DNA of 64,000 nt from Thalassobellus citreus (GTDB taxonomy: Bacteria; Bacteroidota; Bacteroidia; Flavobacteriales; Flavobacteriaceae): assembly GCF_044385915.1 (NCBI RefSeq), contig NZ_JBISCC010000122.1, positions 248,001-312,000 on the forward strand, given 5' to 3'. Made by a program: the position numbers and the translations under genes. The notes beneath the pieces are model-generated. The model worked only from the letters and a program-made list of their open reading frames with translations. It had not been told where the DNA came from and made no database searches. Shown here piece by piece: positions 1-8,764 of the stretch; position 1 is the first letter of the stretch; each line of letters starts with the position of its first letter.

Positions 1-585
1 CGTTACGATAAAACGGGCGAACAACATTACGATATTATTTCGGCATTCATAAAATCTATTCGTGGTAGCGACCCCAACGCTGCGGTTTATTGGTTAGCAC
101 GGATGATTGAAGGTGGCGAAGATGTTAAATTTATTGCGAGACGCTTACTTATTGCTGCCAGCGAAGATATTGGAAATGCCAACCCCACGGCTTTGGTTAT
201 TGCAAATAATACCTTTCAGGCGGTTTCTACTATTGGCTATCCAGAATCCAGAATTATATTAAGTCAATGTGCAACTTATCTGGCATGCTCACCCAAAAGT
301 AATGCAGCTTACACAGCTATTGGCAATGCGCAACAATTGGTAAAACAAACAGGCGATTTATCGGTACCATTAGGTATTAGAAATGCACCAACAAAGTTAA
401 TGAAAGAGCTTGGTTATGGAGATGATTATAAATATTCGCATAATTACGAAAACAACTTTGCAGAGCAAGAATTTCTACCAGACAGTATTAAAAACACCAC
501 ATTTTACGAACCTGGTAATAATGCTAGAGAAAATGCACACCGCGAGTTTTTAAAACAACGTTGGAAAGATAAATACGGTTATTAA
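1..585 (+). CDS. rarA: Replication-associated recombination protein A (RarA/MgsA), C-terminal part
   Basis: The reading frame is open from the first base and ends at the TAA at 583-585, so the gene begins to the left of the window. The translation from base 1 contains YDKTGEQHYDIISAFIKSIR, followed by RGSDPNAAVYWLARMIEGGED. This is the well conserved core of the C-terminal helical tetramerisation region of RarA/MgsA, the AAA+ ATPase related to clamp loaders that acts at stalled replication forks. The AAA+ module itself lies outside. The visible 194 residues run through the usual end of the family, so the C-terminus looks intact. The ATG at 103 is internal to the conserved region and is not a plausible start. 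Identification is by family sequence knowledge and is strong. Confidence 0.93.
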   Translation, partial: RYDKTGEQHYDIISAFIKSIRGSDPNAAVYWLARMIEGGEDVKFIARRLLIAASEDIGNANPTALVIANNTFQAVSTIGYPESRIILSQCATYLACSPKSNAAYTAIGNAQQLVKQTGDLSVPLGIRNAPTKLMKELGYGDDYKYSHNYENNFAEQEFLPDSIKNTTFYEPGNNARENAHREFLKQRWKDKYGY

Positions 586-590
586 TTTTT

Positions 591-669
591 GGGCGTTACC
601 CCAAGGGTCGGGCTTTCCGCTACAATCTTTTGCGAAAAGCAAAAGGATTTTCACTGCAATCCCTAACGC
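591..669 (+). repeat. Intergenic hairpin repeat, copy 1
   Basis: The element runs from GGGCGTTACC to CCCTAACGC, with imperfectly inverted ends. It holds the blocks GGTCGGGCTTTC and CTGCAATCCCTAACGC around a central hairpin (ATCTTTTGC / GCAAAAGGAT, 625-648). A second copy with the same ends but a different central hairpin lies at 8651-8759 in the opposite orientation. It starts a few bases after the rarA stop. There is no ORF, so it looks like a REP- or MITE-like dispersed element. Confidence 0.75.
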
Positions 670-697
670 AACATCACGTTACAAAATAAACTTTATA

Positions 698-1558
698 TTA
701 AAATTTAATATTTAGAACTTCTTGCTTTAAAACATCATTCTCGTAATATTCTAAAACCCAATCAGTACCCTTTTTAGATAACGTACCGTTTTTATTTATA
801 ACTAAAAAAACATCCTTCATACTTGTTTTCTTAATTTTATAAACCACTTTTGGAGAGCTATCAACTAACTGAAAACCATTTTCAATTTCCTGAGCATATA
901 AAACATTAGATGCTACTTTTTTTACAGCTACTTCTTTAGGCTCTACTTTTTCTACAGGAACCTCTTCTACTATTTCAACAACAGCTTCTTCAACCTCTTC
1001 AACAACCTCAGCTTTCTTTTCTTTTTTAAGAGTTTGAATTTCTTCTTTTAACTTTTTTATTTCTTCAGAAGTTTCAGCTTTAACTTCTTTCTTTGTTGAT
1101 ACTACAACTACATCTTCAGCTTTTGGTTCATACTTGTAATTAGCAGCTTCAATAGACTTAAAGGCATTACGAAGTGCTTCTGTATAAGCCTTTTTATATT
1201 CCTTCTCCCTACTCTCCCCTACTTCAGATGTATAAACAACTTGATCATTACAGCCTTTTAATGTCACTAATAATTTCGTTTTAAAAAGCCCATTATCTTT
1301 TGTAACATTAGATCGTAATGCCAAACATCTGTTTCTTACCAAATCTTCAGGGTATTCATCACCTTCCATCAAAGTTTCAAATCCATATTTATTAAACAAA
1401 AATTTAGTTAATGCATTTAATTGATATTGATTACTCTCTTTTAAAAAATCATATTTTGTTGGAACAATCACATATTTGTAATTGTTTAAATTGGCTTGTG
1501 CAAATACAGAAGTTACAATTAAGCATGTAACAAGTAAAGAAAAAAACTTAGTCTTCAT
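698..1558 (-). CDS. Secreted protein of unknown function with Glu/Lys-rich middle
   Basis: I do not recognise a named family. The 286-residue product starts with a clear Sec signal peptide (MKTKFFSLLVTCLIVTSVFA, cleavage likely before Q21). A globular N-terminal part of about 125 residues (YKYVIVPTKYDFL...) follows, with conserved-looking cysteines (NRCLAL, LKGCND) and a helix resembling the DUF4136/CsgG-type 'YKKAYTEALRNAF' segment. Residues about 160-215 are low complexity, rich in E, K and V, and probably a coiled coil or flexible linker. The last 70 residues form another small domain (VLYAQEIENGFQLVDSSPKVVYKI). It is probably periplasmic. The gene stands alone. A TATATTTA element at 1590-1597 on the minus strand could be its -7 box. 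Reality of the gene is secure; function is open. Confidence 0.8.
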   Translation of the reverse strand: MKTKFFSLLVTCLIVTSVFAQANLNNYKYVIVPTKYDFLKESNQYQLNALTKFLFNKYGFETLMEGDEYPEDLVRNRCLALRSNVTKDNGLFKTKLLVTLKGCNDQVVYTSEVGESREKEYKKAYTEALRNAFKSIEAANYKYEPKAEDVVVVSTKKEVKAETSEEIKKLKEEIQTLKKEKKAEVVEEVEEAVVEIVEEVPVEKVEPKEVAVKKVASNVLYAQEIENGFQLVDSSPKVVYKIKKTSMKDVFLVINKNGTLSKKGTDWVLEYYENDVLKQEVLNIKF

Positions 1559-1663
1559 TTTTATTAAATATATAGTTAAAACCTAAATGTAAATATACAC
1601 TTTGTGTCTGTTAAATTATAAAATCATCTCATCTAAACGAGATAATTAACTTTTATTTTCGAT

Positions 1664-2356
1664 TTACAAATACTTTTTCAAATCTAAAAGCGCATTAATT
1701 TGTTTCAAATTATTATCTAATGTCACATTATTAACATCAAAAAAAATGACATCCATTCCTATATCTAAAGCTCCTAAAATATCGGCTTCATAATTATCTC
1801 CAATCATAACACTTTTACTAACATCGGCATTTGCTAATTGTAGTGCATAGTTAAATATTTTAGGATTTGGCTTTTTAACGCCAACCATTTCAGAATTTGT
1901 AACCGTTTTAAAATAATGATGAATATTAGACTTCGTTAATTTACCATGTTGCACTTCTTCAAATCCATTTGTTATTATATGAAGATTGTATGTTGTACTT
2001 AGGTACTCAAGTATTTCAAACGTATTATCAAATAAGTGATTATAACTTGTTAAGTGTGTTATATAATCATCTGACAATTTATAAATTAAAGACGATTCAA
2101 CTTGAAGATTTAATGCTAAAAAAGCATCATTTAGTCTACCAAAACGAAGCGCCTCCTTCTCAATTTTTTCTTCTCTATAAAGTTTCCAATACATTAAATT
2201 TATAGGTTCATAATGCGATAAAAAATACTGTAAATCAACTTCTATATTATTTATTTCAAATATTTTATTAAAAGTTAAGGCTGAGTTTTTATCAAAATCC
2301 CAAAGTGTATGGTCTAAATCAAAAAACACATCGGTAATACCATTAAGCTTCTTCAT
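1664..2356 (-). CDS. yjjG: YjjG-family HAD phosphatase (noncanonical pyrimidine nucleotidase)
   Basis: This 230-residue HAD-superfamily hydrolase shows all four motifs: FFDLDHTLWDF near residue 11 (nucleophile and acid aspartates), IITNGFE near 126 (motif II), KKPNPKIF near 161 (motif III lysine) and MIGDNYEAD near 184 (motif IV acids). The HTLWDF continuation and the helical cap match the YjjG subfamily, which dephosphorylates pyrimidine nucleoside monophosphates and helps clear noncanonical ones. That substrate is inferred from the family. The start codon overlaps the end of the upstream gene (2343-3647) by 14 bases, so the two are probably cotranscribed and translationally coupled. The symbol is assigned by subfamily resemblance only. 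Confidence 0.85.
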   Translation of the reverse strand: MKKLNGITDVFFDLDHTLWDFDKNSALTFNKIFEINNIEVDLQYFLSHYEPINLMYWKLYREEKIEKEALRFGRLNDAFLALNLQVESSLIYKLSDDYITHLTSYNHLFDNTFEILEYLSTTYNLHIITNGFEEVQHGKLTKSNIHHYFKTVTNSEMVGVKKPNPKIFNYALQLANADVSKSVMIGDNYEADILGALDIGMDVIFFDVNNVTLDNNLKQINALLDLKKYL

Positions 2357-3647
2357 TTGCCGAATCTAAAATTATATTAAACAATTCTTTAAATCCATTC
2401 CATCTTTCTTTATCGCTAAAAGTATAGTTATGAAACACAGGAACAAACTCACCGTTTACTTGCTTTACTTCATTAATAATTTCGTTTAAAACTTTCTTTT
2501 TATCTAATAACGATTTTGTTTTTAAAAACGCATAGTCCATAAGATGATATGGACAAATTTTCAATGGTGTTTGTGTTTCATAATCTAAATCGTAAAATAA
2601 AAAAGGCGTGCATGATCCTGCTCTAAACCCAATTTCATTTACATAGCCCATGGTATAATCTTCTCTAATTTCTAATTCGGTATAGTTTCTATAAGATTCA
2701 GGCAAATTAAGTTTTGAAAACGACTGTCTAGAAGCTTTTAATGGGTTGTTAATAATATCTTCCATTCGCATTTTTTCCTTTTTCAATATAACAGCGTCAT
2801 CAATAGCAAAAAATGACGTTTTTAAACCTACTTTACAATAATCTGCCACATGCTTTATAAGTGAAACAAATTTTTTATTATTAACGTTAATACCTTTATC
2901 GTAAGTTGAATAATCGCCAATCATGAAGAAAAACAAAAACTTAAACTTTGATTGTTTCTGTCTATTAATTATATACTTAAAAGTATCAAATGGGTCATGT
3001 TTAAAACCAAGAATTACCATGAATCTATAATACAAACTTTTAAACCTTAACCTAAACAAATCTTTTACAGCACCTCCAAAAGTTCTCATTATGCCTTTTA
3101 ATTTATAACTGTAGGCACAAGGCACATCTATAATAGGTTTAATGCGATACGTTCTTTCTGAAAATTGATATTCTGGAAATTGATTTTGTAAAGCTTCTTT
3201 AAACTTATAGGCCCAAATATCAACCACTGGTTGATGTAAAAAATTGTTTTTATAAGCTATACTTTCAGAAGCTGTAAAACGTCCGTATTCGTCTTTTACA
3301 TGTGGTAAATATTCTTCGTAACGCGATAACAAATAAAAGGACGCAGAAAAAATATCAAACGGCATGGAGCATTTATCGCCTATGTAAAAAAAGCATTTTG
3401 TAGCATCCCAATCGTGTATATTAAATTCAACATCACTTAGTCCTTGCTCAAATAAAATATCATGACTTTTTACAAAAAACTCATTACCCAGCTGTTGTTT
3501 TGTATAAGACATTTTTAAACTATCATGAGCAATAAAAGCCTCTATTTTTGTTGTAAAGGAGACCTCAACACCCAAAATTCGGGTACAAATATGTTTAAAA
3601 ACATATTTTACGCGTGGTGTTATTTTATGTGTATAAACTAAAAGCAT
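2343..3647 (-). CDS. Polysaccharide deacetylase-like protein (DUF7033-type)
   Basis: The product is a 434-residue protein of a Bacteroidota family usually annotated as polysaccharide deacetylase-like. An N-terminal domain (LVYTHKITPRVKYVFKHICT, then YIGDKCSMPFDIFSASFYLL) precedes a deacetylase-like fold region (RIKPIIDVPCAYSYK, SFFAIDDA, NEIGFRAGSCTPF, FHNYTFSD). The canonical HxxxH zinc motif is not obvious, so catalysis is uncertain. I chose the ATG at 3647. The frame stays open to an ATG at 3680, but those extra codons are a hairpin repeat (3650-3690) rather than protein-like sequence, and the family begins near MLLVYTHK. There is no signal peptide. It overlaps the HAD gene downstream. Confidence 0.75.
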   Translation of the reverse strand: MLLVYTHKITPRVKYVFKHICTRILGVEVSFTTKIEAFIAHDSLKMSYTKQQLGNEFFVKSHDILFEQGLSDVEFNIHDWDATKCFFYIGDKCSMPFDIFSASFYLLSRYEEYLPHVKDEYGRFTASESIAYKNNFLHQPVVDIWAYKFKEALQNQFPEYQFSERTYRIKPIIDVPCAYSYKLKGIMRTFGGAVKDLFRLRFKSLYYRFMVILGFKHDPFDTFKYIINRQKQSKFKFLFFFMIGDYSTYDKGINVNNKKFVSLIKHVADYCKVGLKTSFFAIDDAVILKKEKMRMEDIINNPLKASRQSFSKLNLPESYRNYTELEIREDYTMGYVNEIGFRAGSCTPFLFYDLDYETQTPLKICPYHLMDYAFLKTKSLLDKKKVLNEIINEVKQVNGEFVPVFHNYTFSDKERWNGFKELFNIILDSANEEA

Positions 3648-3649
3648 AG

Positions 3650-3690
3650 TCCCTCTCTGTCCTTTGGACATCTCTCCCAAAGGGAGAGAA
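3650..3690. repeat. Double-hairpin repeat abutting a start codon
   Basis: Two adjacent perfect hairpins are visible: TGTCC-TTT-GGACA (3658-3670) and TCTCTCCC-AAA-GGGAGAGA (3671-3689). Together with the preceding CCCTCTC they look like a dispersed repeat of the kind common in flavobacterial intergenic DNA. The element is GC-rich against its surroundings. It sits 3 bases upstream of the chosen ATG of the deacetylase-like gene. Confidence 0.7.
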
Positions 3691-3704
3691 TATCGTTAAT
3701 CAAT

Positions 3705-4403
3705 TTATAATATTCCTTCATCGGCAAAACTAAAGTATGCATTTTCGGTTATAATAAGATGGTCTAATACTTTTATATCTAAACTTTCTGCTGCTATTTT
3801 TAATTTTGAAGTAATATGCTTATCGGCTTCACTAGGCTTTAAAGCTCCAGATGGATGATTATGTGCTAAAACTAATCCTGTAGCACCAACCTCTAACGAA
3901 CTTTTTATTACCAATCGCACATCAACCAAGGTTCCTGTAATTCCACCTTTACTTAATTGATTTTTTTGAATAACCTTATTAGAATTATTTAAATAGATAA
4001 CCCAAAACTCTTCATGTTGCAAGTCGCCAATAACAGGTTGCATAAGTTCGAAAACCGAATTACTAGACGTTATTTTCTTTTTATCTAAGGCCAATTCACC
4101 TCTTCGGCGTCTTCCTAATTCTAGAGCTGCTGCAATAGTTATTGCTTTAGCTTCGCCAATGCCCTTAAACTCGGTAAGCTGCTTAATTGATAGCTTTCCT
4201 AATTCGCTTAAATTATTATTAACACTTGCTAAAATTCGTTTACATAATGCTACCGCGCTTTCGTCTCTGTTACCCGATCCTATTAAAATAGCAACCAACT
4301 CAGCATCACTTAAAGCGGCCTTACCTTTATAGAGCAACTTTTCGCGAGGTTGATCGTCTTGACTCCAGTTCTTTATTGAAAACGATGATGGCTTTTCTTG
4401 CAT
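3705..4403 (-). CDS. radC: RadC family JAMM/MPN+ protein
   Basis: The 232-residue protein has the RadC layout. A helix-hairpin-helix segment (FKGIGEAKAITI, residues 79-90) is followed by a JAMM/MPN+ metalloprotease-like domain with HNHPSGALKPSEAD (H181, H183, S191, D194) and an upstream acidic pair at 131-132. Older annotation calls it a DNA repair protein, but a direct repair role is doubtful in this family. Length is normal. The start MQEKPSSFSIKNW fits the family. A -7-like element ends only 4 bases upstream (4408-4415), implying a very short or absent leader. It is divergent from the amidase at 4577. Confidence 0.93.
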   Translation of the reverse strand: MQEKPSSFSIKNWSQDDQPREKLLYKGKAALSDAELVAILIGSGNRDESAVALCKRILASVNNNLSELGKLSIKQLTEFKGIGEAKAITIAAALELGRRRRGELALDKKKITSSNSVFELMQPVIGDLQHEEFWVIYLNNSNKVIQKNQLSKGGITGTLVDVRLVIKSSLEVGATGLVLAHNHPSGALKPSEADKHITSKLKIAAESLDIKVLDHLIITENAYFSFADEGIL

Positions 4404-4407
4404 TTGT

Positions 4408-4415
4408 TAAAGATA
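4408..4415 (-). promoter_or_regulatory. -7 element of radC
   Basis: On the minus strand this reads TATCTTTA, one mismatch from the Bacteroidota -7 consensus TAnnTTTG. It lies 4 bases from the radC ATG, which would make the transcript nearly leaderless. Confidence 0.45.
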
Positions 4416-4576
4416 AATATTGTAATTCTATAAATCAACAATTGATATTAAAAAGGTATACCAAACATAAACTGTACTAAGCTCAAAATCTTGATTTTAT
4501 AATAAACCCTAACTAAATCCGTTTATCACTAGACACTAAAACAACTTAACATCAGTTAATTAGAACAACTTCATAA

Positions 4577-5647
4577 ATGCTTAAAAAACTATTCTGCTGC
4601 TTCTTTTTCCTTTTTACAAACATTTTAGTAATTGCACAAACACCTCAAAAAACAGTTATTGCAGTTAGGGGTGATGGCGTTTATTCCATACTTCGTAAAA
4701 ATGGTATTGCCCCAACAAAGTACTTTAAAGAATTTATTAAACTAAATAAGAAAAACTTAAAACCGAACAACGGATTACTAATAGGTAAATCCTATATTTT
4801 ACCAAGAATTGAAAAAGACTCAATAATTAACACAATAAAGCCAGCTGTAATAGTTAGTATTCCTAAAGAAACGACACAGAAACCTATTGATACAATGATA
4901 CCAATAGAGAAAGTTAACAACCCTGTTTTTGGAAAAAAATACAATCCGGTTGCAATAGAAAACAAAAAACTAAAAGGTGCTATTTATTATTTAATTTCTG
5001 GACATGGTGGTCCAGACCCAGGAGCCACAGAAACATACAATGGGAAACTTATTTCTGAAGACGAATATGCTTATGATGTTACTTTACGTTTAGCGAGGAT
5101 GCTTATATCTCATGGAGCAAAAGTTTATATCATTATTAAAGATAAGAATGATGGTATTCGTGATGGCAAAATATTAGAAGTAGATTATGACGAATTTTGC
5201 TACCCAGAAAACACTATTCCTAGAAATCAAAAATTAAGATTACGACAACGAACAAAAGCTGTCAATAATTTATATTTAAAACATAAAGGCGCTTACCAAA
5301 GGTTAATTGTTACACATGTTGACAGCCGAAGTAAAAGCAAAAACATTGATGTATTTTTCTATCATCATATTAACAGTAAAAGCGGCAAACGGTTAGCCGA
5401 AAACATTCATAATTCTTTTAAAGAAAAATACACAGAACACCAACCAAATAGAGTATACGCTGGTACAGTAAGCTCAAGAGGTCTATATTTAATAAAAAAT
5501 ACATTGCCAGCCATGGTTTATATTGAATTGGGTAATATAAAAAATAAGAAAGACCAAAAACGAATTCTTAATTTTGAAAACAGAGAAGCCTTAGCAAATT
5601 GGATTCATAATGGGCTTTTGGCTGATTATGATGAGAGTGGAAATTAA
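4577..5647 (+). CDS. N-acetylmuramoyl-L-alanine amidase (Amidase_3), secreted
   Basis: The 356-residue protein has a signal peptide ending at VIAQ (residue 21). The next region resembles a LysM-like or cell-wall-binding unit (VIAVRGDGVYSILRKNGIAP, LLIGKSYILP), followed by a linker and an Amidase_3 catalytic domain from about residue 135. The expected zinc site is visible: H143 in SGHGGPDPGA, an acidic residue in SEDEYAYDV, and a histidine in THVDSR. A glutamate in VYIELGN could be the catalytic acid. Such enzymes cleave the amide bond between MurNAc and the stem peptide in the periplasm, during cell separation or recycling. The ATG at 4577 is right because the signal peptide begins there. It is monocistronic and convergent with the next gene. 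Confidence 0.87.
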   Translation: MLKKLFCCFFFLFTNILVIAQTPQKTVIAVRGDGVYSILRKNGIAPTKYFKEFIKLNKKNLKPNNGLLIGKSYILPRIEKDSIINTIKPAVIVSIPKETTQKPIDTMIPIEKVNNPVFGKKYNPVAIENKKLKGAIYYLISGHGGPDPGATETYNGKLISEDEYAYDVTLRLARMLISHGAKVYIIIKDKNDGIRDGKILEVDYDEFCYPENTIPRNQKLRLRQRTKAVNNLYLKHKGAYQRLIVTHVDSRSKSKNIDVFFYHHINSKSGKRLAENIHNSFKEKYTEHQPNRVYAGTVSSRGLYLIKNTLPAMVYIELGNIKNKKDQKRILNFENREALANWIHNGLLADYDESGN

Positions 5648-5695
5648 GTTTTAAACTTATTAAAAAACAAAAACCGACACTCTTTAGTTAAACTT

Positions 5696-7087
5696 CTAAT
5701 CAAATTTTTCAATTAATTGCATTGGAAATTGAATTCTGAGTTTATCTTGCTCATCTCGATAATCTTTATAGTTATCCCATCTATGTTTTTTAAAAAACTT
5801 TTGATTTTTATGACGCAACTCTTCTACTGCTTCACGATGAGCTGATAACACATTAATATAATCTTGATAGGTTGCTTCCTTTTGATAAGAATATTCGAAA
5901 AGGACGTCTTCATTAATATAATTCTTAAACTCTTCTGACAACTTTTTATCAAAAATTATTGAATTATTCACTTTCACTAAACTTCCTACAGATACTCTTA
6001 ACGTATCCATTGGAATTTGATTTTCAGAAAAATATGGCATGTTAAAATAAAATGGTATTCGGATATTTGTAGTGTCTTTTAAACTCAAAACACCTTTTGA
6101 AATTTTGAACTTGATTGAATTTACATCATAGCTTTTAGTCAAAGTATCTTCAGAAATAACATATAAAACTCTACTTTGGTTTATACTTATTAGTTCTGCC
6201 TCTATTTTTTTAATATATCTTATATCTAAATTTTTGTCAGCCGAAATTTGGACGAACATAAAATGAATTAATTCTTCTCTTAATTGTTTCCTTTCATGTA
6301 CAATAATATTTGGAAGTTCATTTAAATCTATTCTTTCTCTTCTTTCTGTATATATTGCCAAATCTCCTTTGGTATCTAATTCTACTTTAAAGGAAACTCT
6401 TGGATTCCTCCAACCTAAAGGTTCGTCATGAAATTTTGAACTTGGCAAATTGATTATAGGGTTGTTTTCAAGCAGACCTTTATCTATAGATTTATAGTCA
6501 ATAACATTTACCCAACTTAAGCCAAATGATAAGACAATAAGAATTACTAAATGAAGAAATTGTATTTTTATTCGGTTCTTTGGAAGAACCCTAGATAAAG
6601 CTTTCCAAGACTCTAAATACAATACAAAAAGTAAAAGATAAGCATATAATTTAAAAGAAGGTAAAAAGTTAATATCAACACAACACATTGTTATAACTCC
6701 AAAAACAAATCCAATTTTCACAAACCAATAACTGAAAGAAAAATTAAGAAATATTTGATCATTTATAATCCTTTTTCTTAGTGGATTTAATCTAGAAATA
6801 ACTCTTGAAGGTCTACTAGTAATTGAAAGGATAGTTATCGAATTTCCAAAAACTATCGATAACCCTGCAAAGAATAAATTATAAAACCTTCTTTCTGAAC
6901 TGTTGAAGATATGTGGTGTATCATCATAACCAAAAGAGAACAATCTAAAAGCCTCATTTAAAGCACAAAGAAAACTATAAATCGTTAAAGTTGACAATAA
7001 ACCAATCATAATAGAAATTACAACCCAGTTTGTTGGAACACGTTTAAAGCTTACACGTGAATCATAAAAAAGTCTACTGAATTTCAT
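5696..7087 (-). CDS. Five-TM membrane protein of unknown function with periplasmic domain
   Basis: I do not recognise a characterised family. Five hydrophobic segments are visible, at about residues 22-43, 69-89, 117-137, 146-160 and 175-194. A soluble C-terminal half of about 270 residues follows. Within it, IIVHERKQLREELIHFMFVQ then ISADKNLDIRYIKKIEAEL is loosely reminiscent of an ExbD-type periplasmic motif, but this is an inference from pattern only. The C-terminal 60 residues are basic and rich in K, Q and D. There is no signal peptide. It is flanked by 50- to 80-base gaps and probably transcribed alone. Codon use looks like that of its neighbours. Confidence 0.75.
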   Translation of the reverse strand: MKFSRLFYDSRVSFKRVPTNWVVISIMIGLLSTLTIYSFLCALNEAFRLFSFGYDDTPHIFNSSERRFYNLFFAGLSIVFGNSITILSITSRPSRVISRLNPLRKRIINDQIFLNFSFSYWFVKIGFVFGVITMCCVDINFLPSFKLYAYLLLFVLYLESWKALSRVLPKNRIKIQFLHLVILIVLSFGLSWVNVIDYKSIDKGLLENNPIINLPSSKFHDEPLGWRNPRVSFKVELDTKGDLAIYTERRERIDLNELPNIIVHERKQLREELIHFMFVQISADKNLDIRYIKKIEAELISINQSRVLYVISEDTLTKSYDVNSIKFKISKGVLSLKDTTNIRIPFYFNMPYFSENQIPMDTLRVSVGSLVKVNNSIIFDKKLSEEFKNYINEDVLFEYSYQKEATYQDYINVLSAHREAVEELRHKNQKFFKKHRWDNYKDYRDEQDKLRIQFPMQLIEKFD

Positions 7088-7168
7088 ATGGCAGATATTT
7101 ATACTAAATTAGTATAAATTGTCCCCAAATAGTTACAAGAAAATAATGACAATTTAAAATTAGATAGA

Positions 7169-8524
7169 TTACTCAATCAGCTCCTTAACAGCATCAAAAT
7201 CCAAACCACCATAATTACCTGAACTCATTAAAAGCAAAGCTTTATTATCAAAATTTTGCGAGAATAAAAAGGCTTTAAAATCGTCTGGATTGGTGTAAAT
7301 AATTAAATCGTCTCGCTGAAAAGCATTTGATATTTGATTGTGTGTTACTTCTTCTAGTTTTTTAATTTCAACGGCGTGTGGAGAATAAAATACTATTGCA
7401 ACATCGGCAGCATCTAATGCGCCTTTGTATTCTTTTAAAAATTCAGCATTTAAACTACTATAAGTATGTAGTTCTAAACAGGCAACCAAGGTTCTGTTTT
7501 GGTATTGTTCCTTAACGGCTTTGGTAGTAGCTTCTACTTTACTTGGTGAGTGTGCAAAATCTTTATAGGCAACACTGGTTTTAGTTTCAGCTATTTTTTC
7601 TAAACGTTTGCTGGCGCCTTTAAAAGTAGCAATGGCTTCGTAAAAATCGTCTTCATCAATGCCCATATGTTGGCAAATCCACTTAGCGCCTGCTAAATTG
7701 TTTAGATTATGTTTCCCAAATACTTCGATAGGCAATGCGCCTTCTGGCGTTTCTAAAAGTGTTTCGCCGTTTTCAACGGTATATTCTGGAGTTTTATAAG
7801 CTATTTTTCTAATGGTATTTTCGCTAGCTTCAACAACGCGTTTAACTTCTGGGTCTTCTTCGTTGTAATTAATACTTCCTCCGTTAACAATAGAATCGAC
7901 AAAAATGCTAAACTGCTCTACATAATTCTCGTAGGTTGGAAACACGTTAATATGATCCCAAGCTATACCACTTAGCAAAGCAATATTGGGCTTGTATAAA
8001 TGAAATTTTGGTCGCATATCTATTGGCGAACTTAAATACTCATCACCCTCTAGCACCATGAAATCATTATCTTCTGTAAGTTTTACCATAACATCAAAAC
8101 CTTCAAGCTGCGCACCTACCATATAATCAACATCACGATCGTGATAATGCATAACGTGAAGAATCATAGAAGTTATAGTTGTTTTACCATGACTTCCTCC
8201 AATAACCACACGAGTTTTATGCTTAGACTGTTCGTACAAAAACTCTGGATACGAATAAATTTTAAGTCCTAATTCTTGAGCTTTTAAAAGTTCGGGGTTA
8301 TCAGCTTTTGCATGCATGCCCAAAACAATAGCATCTAAATTTTGAGTTATTTTTTCTGGATACCAGCCAAAAGTTTCTGGCAAGAGTCCTTTGACATCTA
8401 ATCTAGATTTTGATGGTTCAAAAATAGTATCGTCGCTTCCTGTTACTTGGTATCCTTTATTGTGTAATGCAATGGCTAGATTATGCATGGCAGAACCTCC
8501 AATAGCTATAAAATGTACGTTCAT
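7169..8524 (-). CDS. mpl: UDP-N-acetylmuramate:L-Ala-gamma-D-Glu-meso-DAP ligase (Mpl-like)
   Basis: This 451-residue Mur ligase joins UDP-MurNAc to recycled tripeptide in murein recycling. An N-terminal Rossmann region begins MNVHFIAIGGSAMHNLAIAL. The ATP-binding P-loop is GGSHGKTT (109-116). A central domain has LEGDEYLSS and WDHINVFPTY, and the C-terminal domain has KDFAHSPSKV. The GSAMHNLA start and DFAHSPSK motif distinguish Mpl from MurC. Length is normal. A good -7 element lies 20 bases upstream (8544-8551). With the amidase at 4577 and murF at 61589 it adds to the wall-metabolism gene content. Confidence 0.92.
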   Translation of the reverse strand: MNVHFIAIGGSAMHNLAIALHNKGYQVTGSDDTIFEPSKSRLDVKGLLPETFGWYPEKITQNLDAIVLGMHAKADNPELLKAQELGLKIYSYPEFLYEQSKHKTRVVIGGSHGKTTITSMILHVMHYHDRDVDYMVGAQLEGFDVMVKLTEDNDFMVLEGDEYLSSPIDMRPKFHLYKPNIALLSGIAWDHINVFPTYENYVEQFSIFVDSIVNGGSINYNEEDPEVKRVVEASENTIRKIAYKTPEYTVENGETLLETPEGALPIEVFGKHNLNNLAGAKWICQHMGIDEDDFYEAIATFKGASKRLEKIAETKTSVAYKDFAHSPSKVEATTKAVKEQYQNRTLVACLELHTYSSLNAEFLKEYKGALDAADVAIVFYSPHAVEIKKLEEVTHNQISNAFQRDDLIIYTNPDDFKAFLFSQNFDNKALLLMSSGNYGGLDFDAVKELIE

Positions 8525-8543
8525 GGTATTGTTTTGAATACTT

Positions 8544-8551
8544 CAAATATA
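8544..8551 (-). promoter_or_regulatory. -7 element of mpl
   Basis: On the minus strand this reads TATATTTG, an exact match to the Bacteroidota -7 consensus TAnnTTTG, 20 bases before the mpl ATG. No convincing TTG -33 element is seen. Confidence 0.6.
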
Positions 8552-8650
8552 CTTTTTTGCCACGAATACACGAATATTTTATGTTTGAATTTTGACTCTA
8601 AATTAAAAAGAAAATGGTGATAGCTAAGACTGAAAGCAGCAAATATACCC

Positions 8651-8759
8651 GCGTTAGGGATTGAACGGTTCGACTGCGCTCACCGCAGGCTAAATGTTTG
8701 AGCTCTCCCGTTTTTTTCGGGAAGCGAGTAGTGAAAGCCCGACCTGAAAGGTAACGCCC
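8651..8759 (-). repeat. Intergenic hairpin repeat, copy 2
   Basis: Read on the minus strand it begins GGGCGTTACC, continues with AGGTCGGGCTTTC and ends CAATCCCTAACGC, matching both ends of the copy at 591-669. The centre differs: it carries a different hairpin (CTCCCG / CGGGAAG, around 8705-8724) and the block TTCGACTGCGCTCACC. It lies 5 bases past the stop of the TPR gene. Confidence 0.75.
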
Positions 8760-8764
8760 AAATA

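Noticed and set aside
3648..3680. Longer start (ATG at 3680) for the deacetylase-like gene
   Set aside because: The extra 11 codons are a hairpin repeat and do not resemble the family's N-terminus.
591..8759. GCGTTA-containing ends of the repeat resemble integron attC sites
   Set aside because: The R'' and L boxes, the bulges and the typical gene-cassette context are missing; the copies follow ordinary core genes and no integrase is present.
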